Part shown: in pieces, positions 1 through 12,220 of the stretch | Layout of the letters: every line of letters starts with the position of its first letter | Numbering within the stretch: position 1 is the first letter of the stretch | Source: Ficedula albicollis | Lineage: Eukaryota > Chordata > Aves > Passeriformes > Muscicapidae | Assembly (NCBI RefSeq): GCF_000247815.1 | Contig: NC_021673.1 | Location: 46,808,081-46,872,080 of the forward strand | Direction: 5' to 3' | Length of the DNA: 64,000 nt | Translations under genes and position numbers: made by a program | The notes under the pieces: model-generated | What the model was told of the DNA's origin: nothing | Databases searched by the model: none | The model's input: only the letters and a program-made list of their open reading frames with translations

Positions 1-656
1 TTTGGGCTGACCAATTACTACAAATTATTTCAAAAAGCAGACAAACTCAAGAATAAAAGGTCCATCAAAGGCTTCCATATTCAAAGTTCCTGACAGCAGC
101 ACCAGGTCAGGAGGTCTCTACAGACTGTCAGATGCCATCTGGAAAGACTTTTTTTTTTAATCCTTTTTATGTGCTTCTTCAATTTATCTGAGGCTGGCCA
201 ATGTTAGGAACACTCTCATAAGACCCTTCTGGTTTAGTCCAATAGGACTGCCTTGTGGACATCCCTGTTTCCTGCAAGCTGGGGGTTCTTCTTCAATAGG
301 AGACCAGTAAAATGATTCTCAGATGGGCAGCCCAAATCAAGAGAGAAGCAGGACCAGATATGGTGATATCACATGAATGAAGTAATCTGTGGCCAGTAGC
401 AGAAAAGCTGCAAAAGAAAATTTTAATGGTGGGAGCAGCCAGGGCTGGAGGAAGAAACTCTGTCATTATATGTTCAGACCATTACTGGAATCCTGTAAAA
501 GTGGAAGTGATTTTTTTTTTCTTTTGCTGCTATATGGGAAAAGCAACTTCTACTGTAGCAAGTAACCAGCAAATGGGTTTAGTAGGTCTTCTCCATATTT
601 AACCTCTCCAGTAGTTGTCTCCTACCTTTGATCTTGCTCAAAATCAATGAGCTCAC

Positions 657-794
657 CTAATCAATGCAGAACAGTGCATATAGATTGAAGGCAATCCTAT
701 GTGATTCTTTGAAGCTCCCAAATGTCAACTGAAACATCATAGAAACTTTTCTGAGAATATTTATTGGCTCATCATTTATAATGAGACTGGTAGT
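657..794 (-). CDS. Candidate terminal coding exon, unidentified gene
   Basis: A 138-base segment follows an acceptor (ctttgactcag) and reads open for 45 codons, including NDEPINILRKVSMMFQ, before an in-frame TAG. The TAG is directly followed by a donor-like GTGAGC, which is odd for a terminal exon. Either the donor match is chance, or the frame is wrong and this is not an exon. It lies downstream, in minus-strand order, of the exon set at 24.2-11.0 kb and could be a later exon of that gene, but the phase cannot be connected. No protein family was recognised. Confidence 0.22.
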   Translation of the reverse strand, partial: TTSLIINDEPINILRKVSMMFQLTFGSFKESHRIAFNLYALFCID

Positions 795-3146
795 CTGAGT
801 CAAAGACACAGACCATAATGTCTGCAAACAGCCATGTTTGGAGCACTTATGTAGGTCCTTCGCTAGGATGTGAATCAATATTTCTTATGGATACATAATT
901 GATAGATGAGAACAAGTATCAATTTTCCAGTGAGCATGGGAGGAGCACTCGCTCACCTTTTCATAATTTTCATGCCTCCAGGATCACTTCAGCTTTAAAT
1001 TATAGTCTGATGAGGGCTTTTTCCTCATCCTTTTATTTTTTAAATCTTAGTTACTTCCAAATATTCTCTTCTTTCCTTCTCTGTCATTTAAACCAAACCA
1101 AAACCTCTTAATCTCAAATTAATTGCCTTATCTTTTCCCCTGAGCTGTGACCACTGAATAGCCTCGTGTGCCTCTGATGGTCACCCCTCCATCTCTTTCC
1201 CAGGAGCTAATGGCAATGCCACCATGAGCACTGCCTGACAGGAGATTCTGTAAGAAATGTCCCTAAGGCAGTGCCAATGTCCCACTCAGTGGTAGGGCAG
1301 ATCCATCCTGGGTGACAGGCTGCATGCTGTGTGCTGGCAGTAGGCACTGACGTGCTCTGCAGGGCACAGACACTGCTCCCTCCCAGTGGGACCAGGGTTT
1401 GCTGGGACAGCCTATACACACCTGGGACAGGTAAAAAGAAATGACGAAAATTATCCACTGAACATATGAGAGCATGTCCTTAGCCCAAATTATCACACTG
1501 TTTTGCACTTGCCCATTTTGTGTGGAGATGTGATTTTCTCTTATGACTGGGTCTAACCAATATCAGTACTACTGGGATGCCCTTATGATGTCAAGCCCCA
1601 TTGCAGGTTAGCAGAATTCAAGCCAATGTTACTACAAATATGATACAAACCTCATGTAGGGCACAAGGAAGGCCCAGAGAGGGCACATCACTTAAAGCAG
1701 TTTGATGTGAACAGAGAGGGGTCATTTAGGCTACAACATGCACCACCGGTGAGACTGGACAGCAAGCACCTGATCTTCACTGGCTTTTCACATCAGCCTG
1801 TCCTCCTGCATTTGGCCCTTTCCATAAATCTAAGAGTGAGCCATGCCGTGGAAAATGTAAGCAGCCCTATCTGAATAGAAAACTTGTGCTACAGCCAAAT
1901 TCAACAGAAGGAAGAGAGCATGAGGGTCTGGACAGGCATGCAGTGATGACGCTGTTTGGACAGCAGTGTCTGCAACCCTGCCACTTGTGCCTGCCCTTCT
2001 GCCAGTATCACTGCCCTGACACAGTTAACACCAGTCCCACTGCTGCTCTCACTGTCTGAGCTCCACAAACTCACCCTTCTCAGGAATTTGCTCTCACATG
2101 CTAGGGCTGAACCTGGGTGGCTGCGCTGCAGGCACAGGTTGCAGATACTGTTGTGGGGCTGGTACCTCCTTGCAGAGGGCTGGGGACAGCCAAGGGCTGA
2201 GACATCCCACACCCCTGCATCAGGATCTGCTAAAGCCTGTGCACCAGAGTCCTGAAGTGCTTTTCTTCAGGGAAATCCTTCTGTCTTTTTCCACTACAGA
2301 CTCTGCACTGCACTGCCTGTGCAGGAGTTCCACTCCTAACAGTGGGAAGTGTGGCAAACATCTGCATGGATAGAAAGGAGAGCTTTGCTTCCCCATATAC
2401 TGCATCCACCACTCCAGCTTCCCTTATGCAATAAATATTGGGAACAAGTTCCAAATTGCAGGAGATCCCTAGGCTGCTTGGAGCTAGCAGTAGGTTTTTT
2501 ATCATCACTAATATCTCATAAATCTTAAGCCTAAAATAAATGATGTGATAGTCCTGAATGTCAGGAGTCAGGAGCTGTAGCAGTTTTGTTCACAAACACT
2601 GTGTATGTGCATTTGGGAATGCAGTTGGCAAACCCTCTCTATTATTTGTTCTGGCTGCACATTGTTTATACTTTTCTTCCTGTTTTTGAAAAATGAAATT
2701 ATTGTCTCAATGGCTAGATAAAATATTTCTCTTACAAAGAACAGTGGAGGTTGAAGAGAACTACTTTAATAATTTTCATTTTATTTCTTTCTTTTAGCAA
2801 AGGAGAATAAGAGAGATCTCTGGGACCTTTCACATTAATATTTAATGAACTACCTAAGAAAAGATTTCAACAACAAATGGCTGAAAATGGGAGATAATAT
2901 GGTGTGATGCACTAAATGCACTCTGGGAGTGAGTTAGTTCACACTGTCTCTTCCACCCAACAATTACAAACCAGGTGGGGCCAGCTCCTAATAGCCAGAG
3001 TCTCTGCAGCCAGTACGAGGCATTATTGAATCCACTTACAAAACAAAACAATTGTCTCAGTCATTGGCCCTCCAGAACTGGAGTAAATTTGGTGACAAGG
3101 CTAAATCCTTATGGAGTGAACTGCAATTAGTCATGGGAGTGAGCAC
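795..3146. other. Intron or intergenic sequence, no feature seen
   Basis: The stretch contains short overlapping reading frames on both strands, none with splice context or a recognisable protein. I see no repeat family that I can name. Confidence 0.5.
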
Positions 3147-3263
3147 ACCAAGGCTGGTGAGATTCCCAGCATGAGTGAGAGCTGACCACAGGAGCAGGTG
3201 CTGCCACCAAGGCCGGTGAGATTCCCAGCGTGAGTGAGAGCTGACCACAGGAGCAGGTGCTGC
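3147..3263. repeat. Tandem duplication, 2 x 59 bp
   Basis: Two adjacent copies start at 3147 and 3206 (accaaggc.ggtgagattc). They differ at only a few bases, so the duplication looks fairly recent. The copies lie inside chance reading frames on the minus strand. Confidence 0.9.
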
Positions 3264-3503
3264 AGATCCAGGGGAATGTGCCCTCCGGGGACCCTCACTG
3301 CTGCACAGGTACCCCTTTCCTTCAGAATGCTTGACAGAGCTATTGGGACAAACTGAAAGCCAGGGCAAGGAGATGACGAGAGTTATGAAAGTAATTCCCT
3401 GGATCTATTGTTAAATTAGAAATAGAGCAGGGTTAAAAGACAACAAGGCTATACAGAATGAAAATACAGGGGATTATGTTGATCAATCTGTACTTGTTTT
3501 TAT

Positions 3504-3899
3504 TGTCAGACCCCATTGCATCCTGTGAGGGCAAACAGGGGCGGATGGAAATTCTCCAGCTCCTAAAGCTGCCAAGGAAGCAGCTGAGGGAAGTCTCCTA
3601 ACAGGTTTATTTTCTTATTTTCTGACCTATTTCACCCTTCTACTATGACCTGAGCTTACACACCTAACTGAGGACTTAACCAGGTTACATTCCTTGTGCC
3701 CAAACTTCTCGGACCTGAGCTTACGCACCTAACTGAGGACTTAACCAGGCTACATTCCTTGTGCCCAAACTTCTCCTAAGGATGACCTGAGCTTACACAC
3801 CTAACTGAGGACTTAACCAGGTTACATTCCTTGTGCCCAAACTTCTCCTAAGGACACAGCTTATTCTCATCATTGCTGCCCATTGCATTGACACTGACA
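3504..3899 (-). mobile_element. Possible solo LTR with a repeated internal unit
   Basis: Read on the minus strand, the segment runs from TGTCAG to CTGACA. It has a tandemly repeated block in its first half, then AATAAA (near 3606-3613) about 105 bases before the end, as in an LTR with repeated U3 enhancers followed by R-U5. I found no clear target-site duplication and no named family. It could instead be an unrelated minisatellite beside a chance AATAAA. Confidence 0.3.
3647..3854. repeat. Minisatellite, 3 copies of a 65-72 bp unit
   Basis: Copies begin at 3647, 3712 and 3784, each starting gacctgagcttac. The first copy lacks the seven bases ctaagga(t) found at the end of the later copies. 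The copies are almost identical (single-base changes such as ttacaca/ttacgca). Confidence 0.95.
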
Positions 3900-6218
3900 G
3901 TTGGCAGTACGGCTGCTAGTGTCACCTATCATAGTGTTGTGACATATCATACATCATGGTATACCAACCACTTTCTCAGGGAAGCTGAGGCGCCCAGAAT
4001 ACCATGTTCTCACTGAGATCTGCACACACACATGTGGCTGGCATCAGAATGGCAGCTGAATGCCACCAATATTGACAAGGTTTTGTTGCTGCTGTTGTTA
4101 ATTAGAAGCCTGAAGCATTTAAAGGCAATCTGACAGCAAACAGTGTAGGTTTGCACCAAATCACAAGTGTAACTCATCAGTGTAATAAGCCAAGAGACTC
4201 ACAGTTGTAGAGCAGAGTTTTGCTGCACATAATCCTTGTCTGGTTTCCTGATGTCAGAGGGGAAGGGCACGGCCATTCCCATCTGTAGTTTGTGCCCAGA
4301 TGGTGAGGCATGGCAGCTCACCCACAACAGTCATTGAAAGAGGCTCTTTCACCCACTGTGCCAGGGGATCCACTCTGGCCACAAGATCAGCCAATCCCAG
4401 TCAGCGAACTCAGTGGATGTGGACTCTTGCCACATCGATGAAGCCAAAGGACGAGGTGGTTTTGCATGAGATGAGAATCCACTTCCCTCCACCTTCCAAT
4501 TTATTACAACAATTTTGGATAATAACAAAGGGAAATTCCTATAGTCAGAGAGGAAATGTTTTCTTCTCTATCTCTCCCATTGCCGGTGGGCACTAGCAGC
4601 TCTCTGGCCAGACAAAAAGGCAGTAATTTAAACAAAAAATACCAGTGATAATGATGTGCTTTTTCAGTTTGCAGACTCCGTTCTCCAGTGCTGACAGAAG
4701 AACTGTAGATTGTATATTGACAGAACCAAGGACCACCTGCACTAATTTTTGCCAGTAATTTCCTAGTGCTCCCCACAGAGGAGGAGCTCTGGGGAGGTGG
4801 CTCTGCTTGCAGGGGAACTGTACACAGATGTCTTCTCCACCCTTTTCACCAGGTGTTCCAGCTGCACAGAAATGTTGGGTGAGGAGCACCCACAGTCCCT
4901 AAAAAGATTGATGCATCTCTATTTATCTCCAAGAGAGAGGAAAAATGTGACATCTCTCCCCTCCTTAGAGGCCAGAGGTGGAAGGCAGCAGTCGCTGTAG
5001 ATATCAAGTGAATTATGATTTCAAAGGAAGTTCATGGGAAGGTCACAGAGCAAAATCAGGGGTTATTTCCACCGCAGAGATGAAGAAGAGCCAGCATTTC
5101 TTTCCTCAGCTTTTCCTTCTTCACAAACGAGGAACTTTTTTTTTTTCTTTTTTTTTTTTTTCCCTCTGATTGTTGTTACAGTAAATCCCTGAGACGAAAA
5201 CTTTGGAAAAAACCCACTCTGCCTCTTGGGAAATTTCCATGGCAATCATTCCTTCAGCTCCTTGTGCTGTTGGCTGTGGTTTGAGCTGACACCCACCCTA
5301 GTGGCAGTGGTATGGCCCTCCCCTTCTCCATGTTAGTTCTGATTGCAAAGCCACATCAAGCAAACCCGAAGACCAACAGCTTCCATGGAAATATTCCCAC
5401 TGACTTCAAAGAACTTTGGGTTCAGCCTCACACACTGGTCAAACACTAGACATACCAGAGCAACCAAAGCAACTCTTGCACACAGCTGCAGCTGCAGGCA
5501 CACGTAAAAGACAGTGGAGACACGTGCCCTAATGCATTTCAACTCAGACTGCACCCCAAAACACCCTTGTGGGTGCAGATGTTGTACCTTCAGATGCTCA
5601 TACACATAGAAATATACACACATTTATGTGTATGCCTTGGTGAATTTAAAATAGTCTATTATGTAAATAATGAGATTCATGTTACCAAAATACAGTCTAA
5701 GGCAGCTGTTGTACCTTGTGAAGGATCTTCATAATGTTTCCATAGTGGCATTGCTCAGAGAAGCTGGTGGAATGACAACCTGGTGCAGAGACAGTGAGGA
5801 TCATCACAGCGAGTTGGTGACTCAAATGCAGACCCTGCCCCAGTGCCAGCAGCACAGAAGGCCAGGGAGTCACACACTAAGTGCCAACTGCTGGTGAAAA
5901 GTCTGCTGTCCAGAAAGGTGCTGCTTTGGGGCCTTTACCTCTGGATTTGGCTATAACTCAACTTAGAGGATATATTCCATGCAGGAAAGCTTTTTACTCT
6001 GTGACAGTGAAGGGTGTCACATCCTAAAAATGCTGCAAGGCCCTCTGCAAAGAGTAAAAAGTATACATTCGTCAGCTACGCACACACATCTGTGATTTTG
6101 AAAGGTTTAAGCGGGAAGAATTATAGTGAGTTGGACTGGGAGATATGTTCAACCGGGAGATATGTTCATTTGGAGTCTATTATGGCAGTAGCTTCATGGC
6201 AGGTTTTATCCTGAGACA
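3900..6218. other. Intron or intergenic sequence with a T-rich tract
   Basis: A T-rich tract lies at about 5137-5162. At about 5393-5420 the bases cccactgacttcaaagaac resemble an old interspersed motif common in bird and reptile DNA, but this is too short to assign. The remaining reading frames look like chance. Confidence 0.4.
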
Positions 6219-6387
6219 TTTGACTTAGCACTCTGAAGCACCAAAACAAAATAGTTGTGGTTTGTTTTCGTTTTTTTTGGTTTTGTTTTTGTTTTGTTGT
6301 TGTTGTTGTTGAATTTGACTTAGCACTCTGAAGCACCAAAACGAAATAGTTGTGGTTTGTTTTCGTTTTTTTTGTTTTGTTTTTGTT

Positions 6388-6420
<33 letters not shown>
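6219..6420. repeat. Tandem duplication, 2 x about 95 bp, ending in (TTG)n
   Basis: Copies start at 6219 and 6314 (tttgacttagcactctgaag). Each ends in a T/G-rich run and a (TTG)n tract, about 7 units in the first copy and about 13 in the second. The microsatellite at the copy junction probably helped the duplication by slippage. Confidence 0.92.
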
Positions 6421-9400
6421 TTATTTACCTATCTGTTTATTTGCACAATAGAAAATTCTCTTTGAGTTTTCAGGGAACTATCAGAGGGCACTTGGGTCAC
6501 TGGGAAGCAGAAAGAGAAAAAAATGTTAAATACCAGCCATTTTTCCTCGCTCTGATGCAAAACCATGGTGTACTCAAACAACTTGCCTGGGATATAGCTG
6601 GGCTCCAGGAAACTTTATGCAGAATTATCCTGCTTGGGGGAAAATATGACTTTGGGTTCTAGGTCTGCATCCATAGGGAATGAGATATGATAATTGCATT
6701 ATGTATATATCCGGAGTTTATGAAGAAGGAAAAAGAAGACAGTAAACATGATTTGCAAAGAATAGGGCATGTTAAATATTTTAATGAATATTTTTTTCCT
6801 TGTGGTGTGCTGTTCTTAGTGTGCAAGCACTACCAGGTATTACCAATAATGTTGCAAAGCAGTTTATCTTTCTCCGTTTTGTTGTCAAAGGTAACAGTTT
6901 CATCCATTTCTTTCGCATCATTTGAAGTTAAAATCTTCCATTCTGTGTCTACCAAGTTTGGCTGCTTTTGTTTGGTTTTAAGTTAATTTGATAAAATTAC
7001 TTCAGGTTTCACATTTGACATAGAATGAATGAACAGAACATTGTTCTTACTGGCTGGCAACAGCTCCTCACTTGTTTCTCAGGAAGTAGGGAGTGTTGAC
7101 AGATATCTCCACTAATGTGGTTAAACTGCAGTACAGAAAATTGGTTCCCTTCAAATACATCAGCAGATAGAGGGTCTCAAAGAATTAGCTTGGGGAAGAG
7201 GGACTTTTCGATTATTTTCCTAGTCTGTTCTTCTAGGAAAGGTGGCAAATATCAACTCAGCCATGAAGTCTAGACCAGAAGTCAGGAGACAACTCTCCCC
7301 AGCTGCTACAACTTGCTATGTGAACCTGGCAAAGTCAATTTACCTCCCTACTTATTTTCTGTCTGTAAAAATGCAGATGCTTTTAAAAACGAGTGACTGA
7401 GCCAAAGTACAGGCACATTCATGGAAAGACAAGTGTTGATCAGGCTTATAAATCTCACAGGTGTGGTGAGACATGATTCAATATCATTTATAAATATCTC
7501 TCTTCTTTAAGAAAATGTAGGATGACCTGAGCAGGTAAGGAATTTCAGTGACAACTTCTAATGAATTCATACCTATTAATTCTACCCCCTCCCCTCCCTT
7601 TTCATGTCAAAGTAGCAATAAGAATGAGATTTGAAGTATTTATTGAGTGGTTGAGAAAGCCAACCTTTGACTCTGTGCCTTAGAGCAGTGCCTGGGGCAG
7701 GCAGTAATTGTGCAGAAAGGCACACTGATAGGATGTCTTCTTATTGCTTAAGAAAAGTGCTTTTCCAATTTGCTTTGTTCACTGCGTTGCTATACCAGAC
7801 TCAAGAGTTACAGCTATAAATACAGCGAGCTATATATAAATACACATACATACACAGAGACTGTGACTCAGACACATTACCAGCACACCACAGCCCAAGA
7901 CAGTACAATTGAAAAAATTAGGAAAAAATGAGACTTCGTAGTTTTAATAAATAGAGTCTGATCCTAAAATCACTTTTGCAGGGCTTGTTCATATGAATAT
8001 TCAAGCCTTCTGAGAATAGAGTGACCCATAAGCAGAGAAATTTGCACCAGACCTGTAAATTGAATTGTATATTCAGCAGGGTTTGGAGTTGAATATCATA
8101 TTGATTTTTTCAAGATTAGAATAGTGACTGAGATTTTTGTAATTGTATTCAGATTTTTAGAAATGGAAAGTTTAGTTATTTATTTATTGACGGGAATTTC
8201 CCAGTGTGCAGTGACTGCATTTGTGCTACAGACCCATTAAATCTGTCTACAGTCCTTCAGTTGAGACTGACAAATCTAGTGGGGCTTTTTGCACCTTGAA
8301 GAGTTCCAGGGAATTTGGAAATCCTCACTGAATTGACCGAAGAAACATGGATCTCTGTCTCATACATCATGTTGTGGGGTGGCCTAGTGGATGCACTTCA
8401 AGTTCTTTTTAATCTGCTCATGGGGTTGTATGTAATTCTTCTTTTTCCTGACTTACTTTAGGTTAATTTCTATAATTAGGGACTCAGCATACACATTTGT
8501 GATTATATGTCTATATACATCATCATCACCCTGTATATAATTAAAACCCACAGTATATAATTAAATATCTTCTACCTCTGTTTCTGACAAAAAATGTGAG
8601 AATAGCAACAGGAGACGGACATTAAGAGCTACAAATCCATTCAAAATAAACCAATTTAACAATATAAATGCATTTCTGAAGCCATACTCCAAATCTTGTG
8701 GTTAAAATGTCCCACAAAACAGAGTGAGCCACATCCACCATTTGACAAAGTTTCTGAAATGCAAGCTGACCTTCACAACTTTTCGGTACAGTATTCTAAA
8801 CAGTACGGTGATCTTAATTTCAGAATAAGCAAATGGTGTAGCTGGTCTTGCCCCTTAAAAGGCTATTTAGGAGAAGCAGAGCTTACTATATAACAAAGAA
8901 CTGGAGTGAAGTCAATCAATAACACTTATCTGCTGCCCACTTTGAGAGCCCTCAGATATGTATTGTCAACTGAAGTTACAAATGCATGTTTCTGAGGAAA
9001 AAACATCTGGCTTTCAAATGCAGCAAAGAGGCACAAATTCTGTTCTTAGTGAATAAGAAATGGCTCCATTGACTAGACATATTTTCAAGACATTAAGGTC
9101 AATAGATTTTTTTTTCCTAGCTTTCCTTAGTGAGGTGTATTGCAAAATTTGGTTTCACTTCTCTGTGTTCCGTATTATGTCTGAATCTTTCAGCAACAAC
9201 AAAAGTGTGTCTTTATTTCTTGTACAGATCTATTTGCACCACAACTCTGAAAGTGCAAGAGGACTAGGTGGCAAATACCAGCACTCCCTTCTTGGGTGAG
9301 GTGGACATGAACCACTCCGCAAAGAATCATTTTGCCAAAGAGCAAGAAAAATGAAAAAATCCATAAAATTTGGTGACCACTGTCTTGGAGATGTCAAAAT

Positions 9401-9971
9401 TGAATATATGTGGTGTTTTTTTCAGTGTGTTTGGTGACCAAAGGAAAGCTTTTGACTGGTCTTTCAAGCAGCATGGCCGTGGAACCATAGTGGGCCTGTG
9501 TTGAATACATAGGGTACAGGGCATGGTGGTCATCACAGCATTGCTATATCCCTCTGACTGATCATGTTATCACACTGGCTCACAAGCCATAAGTGCGGAG
9601 TCTGAAAGGGCCAAATTGTAGCATTCAGGCTGAACCGACTGCCTGGAATGACTTGCCTTTTCTGAAGACCTCAGAGAGCTTCAGGCTGAGTACAGTCAAG
9701 ATTGCCCAACCCTTCACTATCCATGGGAAGAACAACCTAAGAATTTGGCACAGTAGGCCACTGCTTATTTCTAATTTATGAGCAGATTTATGAGCCATAG
9801 GCTAAGGATGCTCTAATGGGTGAAAGTCATCATTCAACAATGTCTTATCAATGAGAACAAAAATCAGACCTTCATTGGTTTTGAACTGAGACTCTAGAAC
9901 CAGCTACAGCACTGAGGAATTGAATAATATATCAACAGTAAAAGTCTGAGTGATACTGAAATAAGTGATAC
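6421..9971. other. Intron or intergenic sequence, no feature seen
   Basis: The sequence is AT-rich, with short TATA/CA-rich patches near 7820-7860 and 8500-8560. No exon with convincing peptide and splice sites was found on either strand. Confidence 0.5.
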
Positions 9972-10082
9972 TCTCTGGTTTGATAGATGTGTTAGAGGAG
10001 GTGAATCTTTTCCTATTTCTTCCCACTTTTCTCTGTCTTGACAAATGCATGGCGAGAGAGAATCCATGTTGCTTAGCAACTC
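9972..10082 (-). CDS. Candidate internal exon, weak
   Basis: The segment is 111 bases (37 codons, phase 0 to 0). The acceptor is tttctttctgcatcctaag and the donor AGA|GTATCA. The peptide contains CQDREKWEEIGKDSPP. A second frame is also open across the segment. The phase does not follow on from the preferred donor of the exon at 10967-11041 (phase 1), although that exon has an alternative phase-0 donor (GTGACT). Confidence 0.22.
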
Positions 10083-10380
10083 CTTAGGATGCAGAAAGAA
10101 ATCAGTCAATACAATTCTGAATTAAAGCTGCAATGACCCACAGAAAATTTTTCTGGAGAAAAACAAGAATAGCTAAATATTCTCTATCTTTATCCTGAAG
10201 TCACATTAGCTCATGAGTCAAACTCTTTAAAATCAAGAATGATGGAAAAAGATGTCTTCCTGAGGCACTTATTTACTGCTGGGGTCTGAAGAGAACGAAC
10301 TAATTTTGGATTCTATCAATTCTGGGTTTTTTAGTTAAGGCTGAGAGTGGATTTTTCCATTTGGACACACAAATCATTAG

Positions 10381-11017
10381 TGAGCCAGTCATGATTACAG
10401 TCGTGGGAGATTCTGGATTAATTCCTCCACTTGTTTGAATTGTCATTGATCACATTGATATTACATCAATCAACTGATGTGGCACCAAAACAAAGAAAGG
10501 CAAGATTATTACTGCACATAAGGGTACACATTAAGCTATCAGCAGAGCACTTGCACCAAGACTTCAACAGATGAGCTAAAGTACAGTCCTCTTAGCCCAC
10601 AGGTGAACATACAAGTCACAGAGTCCTGTTTCTGGTACTGGATGATTGACTGAGCATTTTCACAGACCCAGTCATTATTACAGTCGTGGGAGATTCTGGA
10701 TTAATTCCTCCACTTGTTTGAATTGTCATTGATCTGAGCCAGTCATGATTACAGTCGTGGGAGATTCTGGATTAATTCCTCCACTTGTTTGAATTGTCAT
10801 TGATCACATTGATATTACATCAATCAACTGATGTGGCACCAAAACAAAGAAAGGCAAGATTATTACTGCACATAAGGGTACACATTAAGCTATCAGCAGA
10901 GCACTTGCACCAAGACTTCAACAGATGAGCTAAAGTACAGTCCTCTTAGCCCACAGGTGAACATACAAGTCACAGAGTCCTGTTTCTGGTACTGGATGAT
11001 TGACTGAGCATTTTCAC
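10381..11017. repeat. Partial triplication, 354-bp offset
   Basis: Bases 10381-10663 reappear at 10735-11017 with no difference that I could see. A third partial copy of about 67 bases (10668-10734) lies between them. The right copy contains the 3' part of the candidate exon at 10967-11041, so the left copy is a partial, acceptor-less duplicate of that exon and its downstream intron. Confidence 0.95.
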
Positions 11018-11041
11018 CATGTGTGTATTCACCAAACACAG
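10967..11041 (-). CDS. Candidate exon 6 of the unidentified minus-strand gene
   Basis: The segment is 75 bases with donor ACTT|GTATGT. Two acceptors lie 9 bases apart: ttttgcag|GATT (exon from 11050) and ggcag|CT (exon from 11041). The outer one would create an in-frame TGA with the preceding exon's last base, so I chose the inner one, which keeps phase 1 to 1. The peptide includes VFGEYTHGENAQSII. Only the left half of the coordinates (10967-11017) is duplicated at 10613-10663. The FGE motif after a beta-rich stretch in the preceding exon loosely resembles a cyclic-nucleotide-binding fold, but this is speculation. Confidence 0.35.
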
Positions 11042-11050
11042 CTGCCAATC

Positions 11051-12115
11051 CTGCAAAAGTCAACAAGATGATCAGGGTTTGCAAGCATTCCCATCAGAGT
11101 AAACAGGATTCTGAGTATTCAAAACCAGTAATAAATGTGACTTCCTAGAAGTCCAAGAGAGATAAATTTAGCTCCTTTACTCACAGTAGTATTTATATAT
11201 TTATTCATTTGTTTTTATTATTTGACCAGAACTCATCTGAATTTTCAGTAATGCAGGATTTGGTTGAATTGGTCAAATAACAGAGGAAAGTAAGTACATG
11301 AGGAAACAGTTGCTGTTTTTGTACAGCAAATTGCAGATCACAGACTGACTTAGCAGCCACTCTTTGGAAATTGCAACGTGCAAGAAAAAGTAAGAGAAAC
11401 CAGTCTCATCATCACTTTTCAGACCAGCTACTGCTTTCTGTTCACCAAAAAAAACAGACAGTAGAGAGCTTTCTCTCTTCTTTTTCTCTTTGGGACAGTA
11501 TTAGGATTATTAAGATCACTGCTACTACAGTAATGCTTGTGTCTCTTGCACAATGTGTAGTTGCATTACAATATATTAATATCTCTTCTAGTTTCCCATG
11601 CATTTCTGAAACAGTCCCAGTATTAAGGTTGCTTTAAGCAGCCTCATTGGTTTCAAGGGATGCTGAGGCTCCATCAGCAGTGGTTGTCACAGTTAGGAGC
11701 ACCCGGCTTGGCAGTTGTATGCAATGTCCCGTGGCCATATTACATTTGTCCTCTGCATTTGCACTGTGCTTTCCTGTGACACTTCTACTTGTGTTAGCTG
11801 TGAAGATCACACGTTGCTATATATGATGATCAGGCACAGGCTATACATGGTGCTAAATGGATTTATACTATATTATAGTCCATCTGTCACGTTTATACCA
11901 CGTGTAGAATGACGATATAAAGAGAGGTTACTTCTGCTCTATGTGCAAGCTATTCAGCTATAGTTATTCAGCCATGGATAATACAGAAATATGTTGTGAT
12001 ATTAATAGAAATACTGTATGATCTAACTTAAGAGAAATATTTTCTCCTGGTATCTATAAATATTAAAACAGTTCTTTAAGAGAACTGAGATATTTCAGTC
12101 TGTTTCCTTATTTAC
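11051..12115. other. Probable intron, no feature seen
   Basis: AT-rich sequence between two candidate minus-strand exons. A short perfect hairpin (cagttct, ttaag, agaactg) sits at about 12069-12087. No other structure was noted. Confidence 0.4.
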
Positions 12116-12220
12116 ATTTGTTTCCAGCCCTGTAAATATAAGAAGGTGCCTTTCCCACTGGTTCTTGAGACAGATACACAAGGGAGACGGTCCCTTGCAA
12201 TATCATAAATTTTCCTGGAT
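12116..12220 (-). CDS. Candidate exon 5 of the unidentified minus-strand gene
   Basis: The segment is 105 bases, with acceptor ctatcctcctttcag and donor AAT|GTAAAT. It is open in a frame that begins with two bases and ends with one (phase 1 to 1). Joined to the preceding exon it completes an Asn codon. The peptide includes GKFMILQGTVSLVYLS, an alternating hydrophobic pattern typical of beta strands and loosely like cyclic-nucleotide-binding beta rolls; I would not assign a domain on this alone. The other main frame is also open for much of the segment, which lowers confidence. Confidence 0.4.

Noticed and set aside
3647..3854. Regular repeats considered as a CRISPR array
   Set aside because: The repeats are contiguous, without unique spacers, and the genome is a vertebrate one.
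4643..4690. 48-base minus-strand mini-exon, phase 1 to 1
   Set aside because: The acceptor is good but the segment is only 15 codons and the donor is weak.
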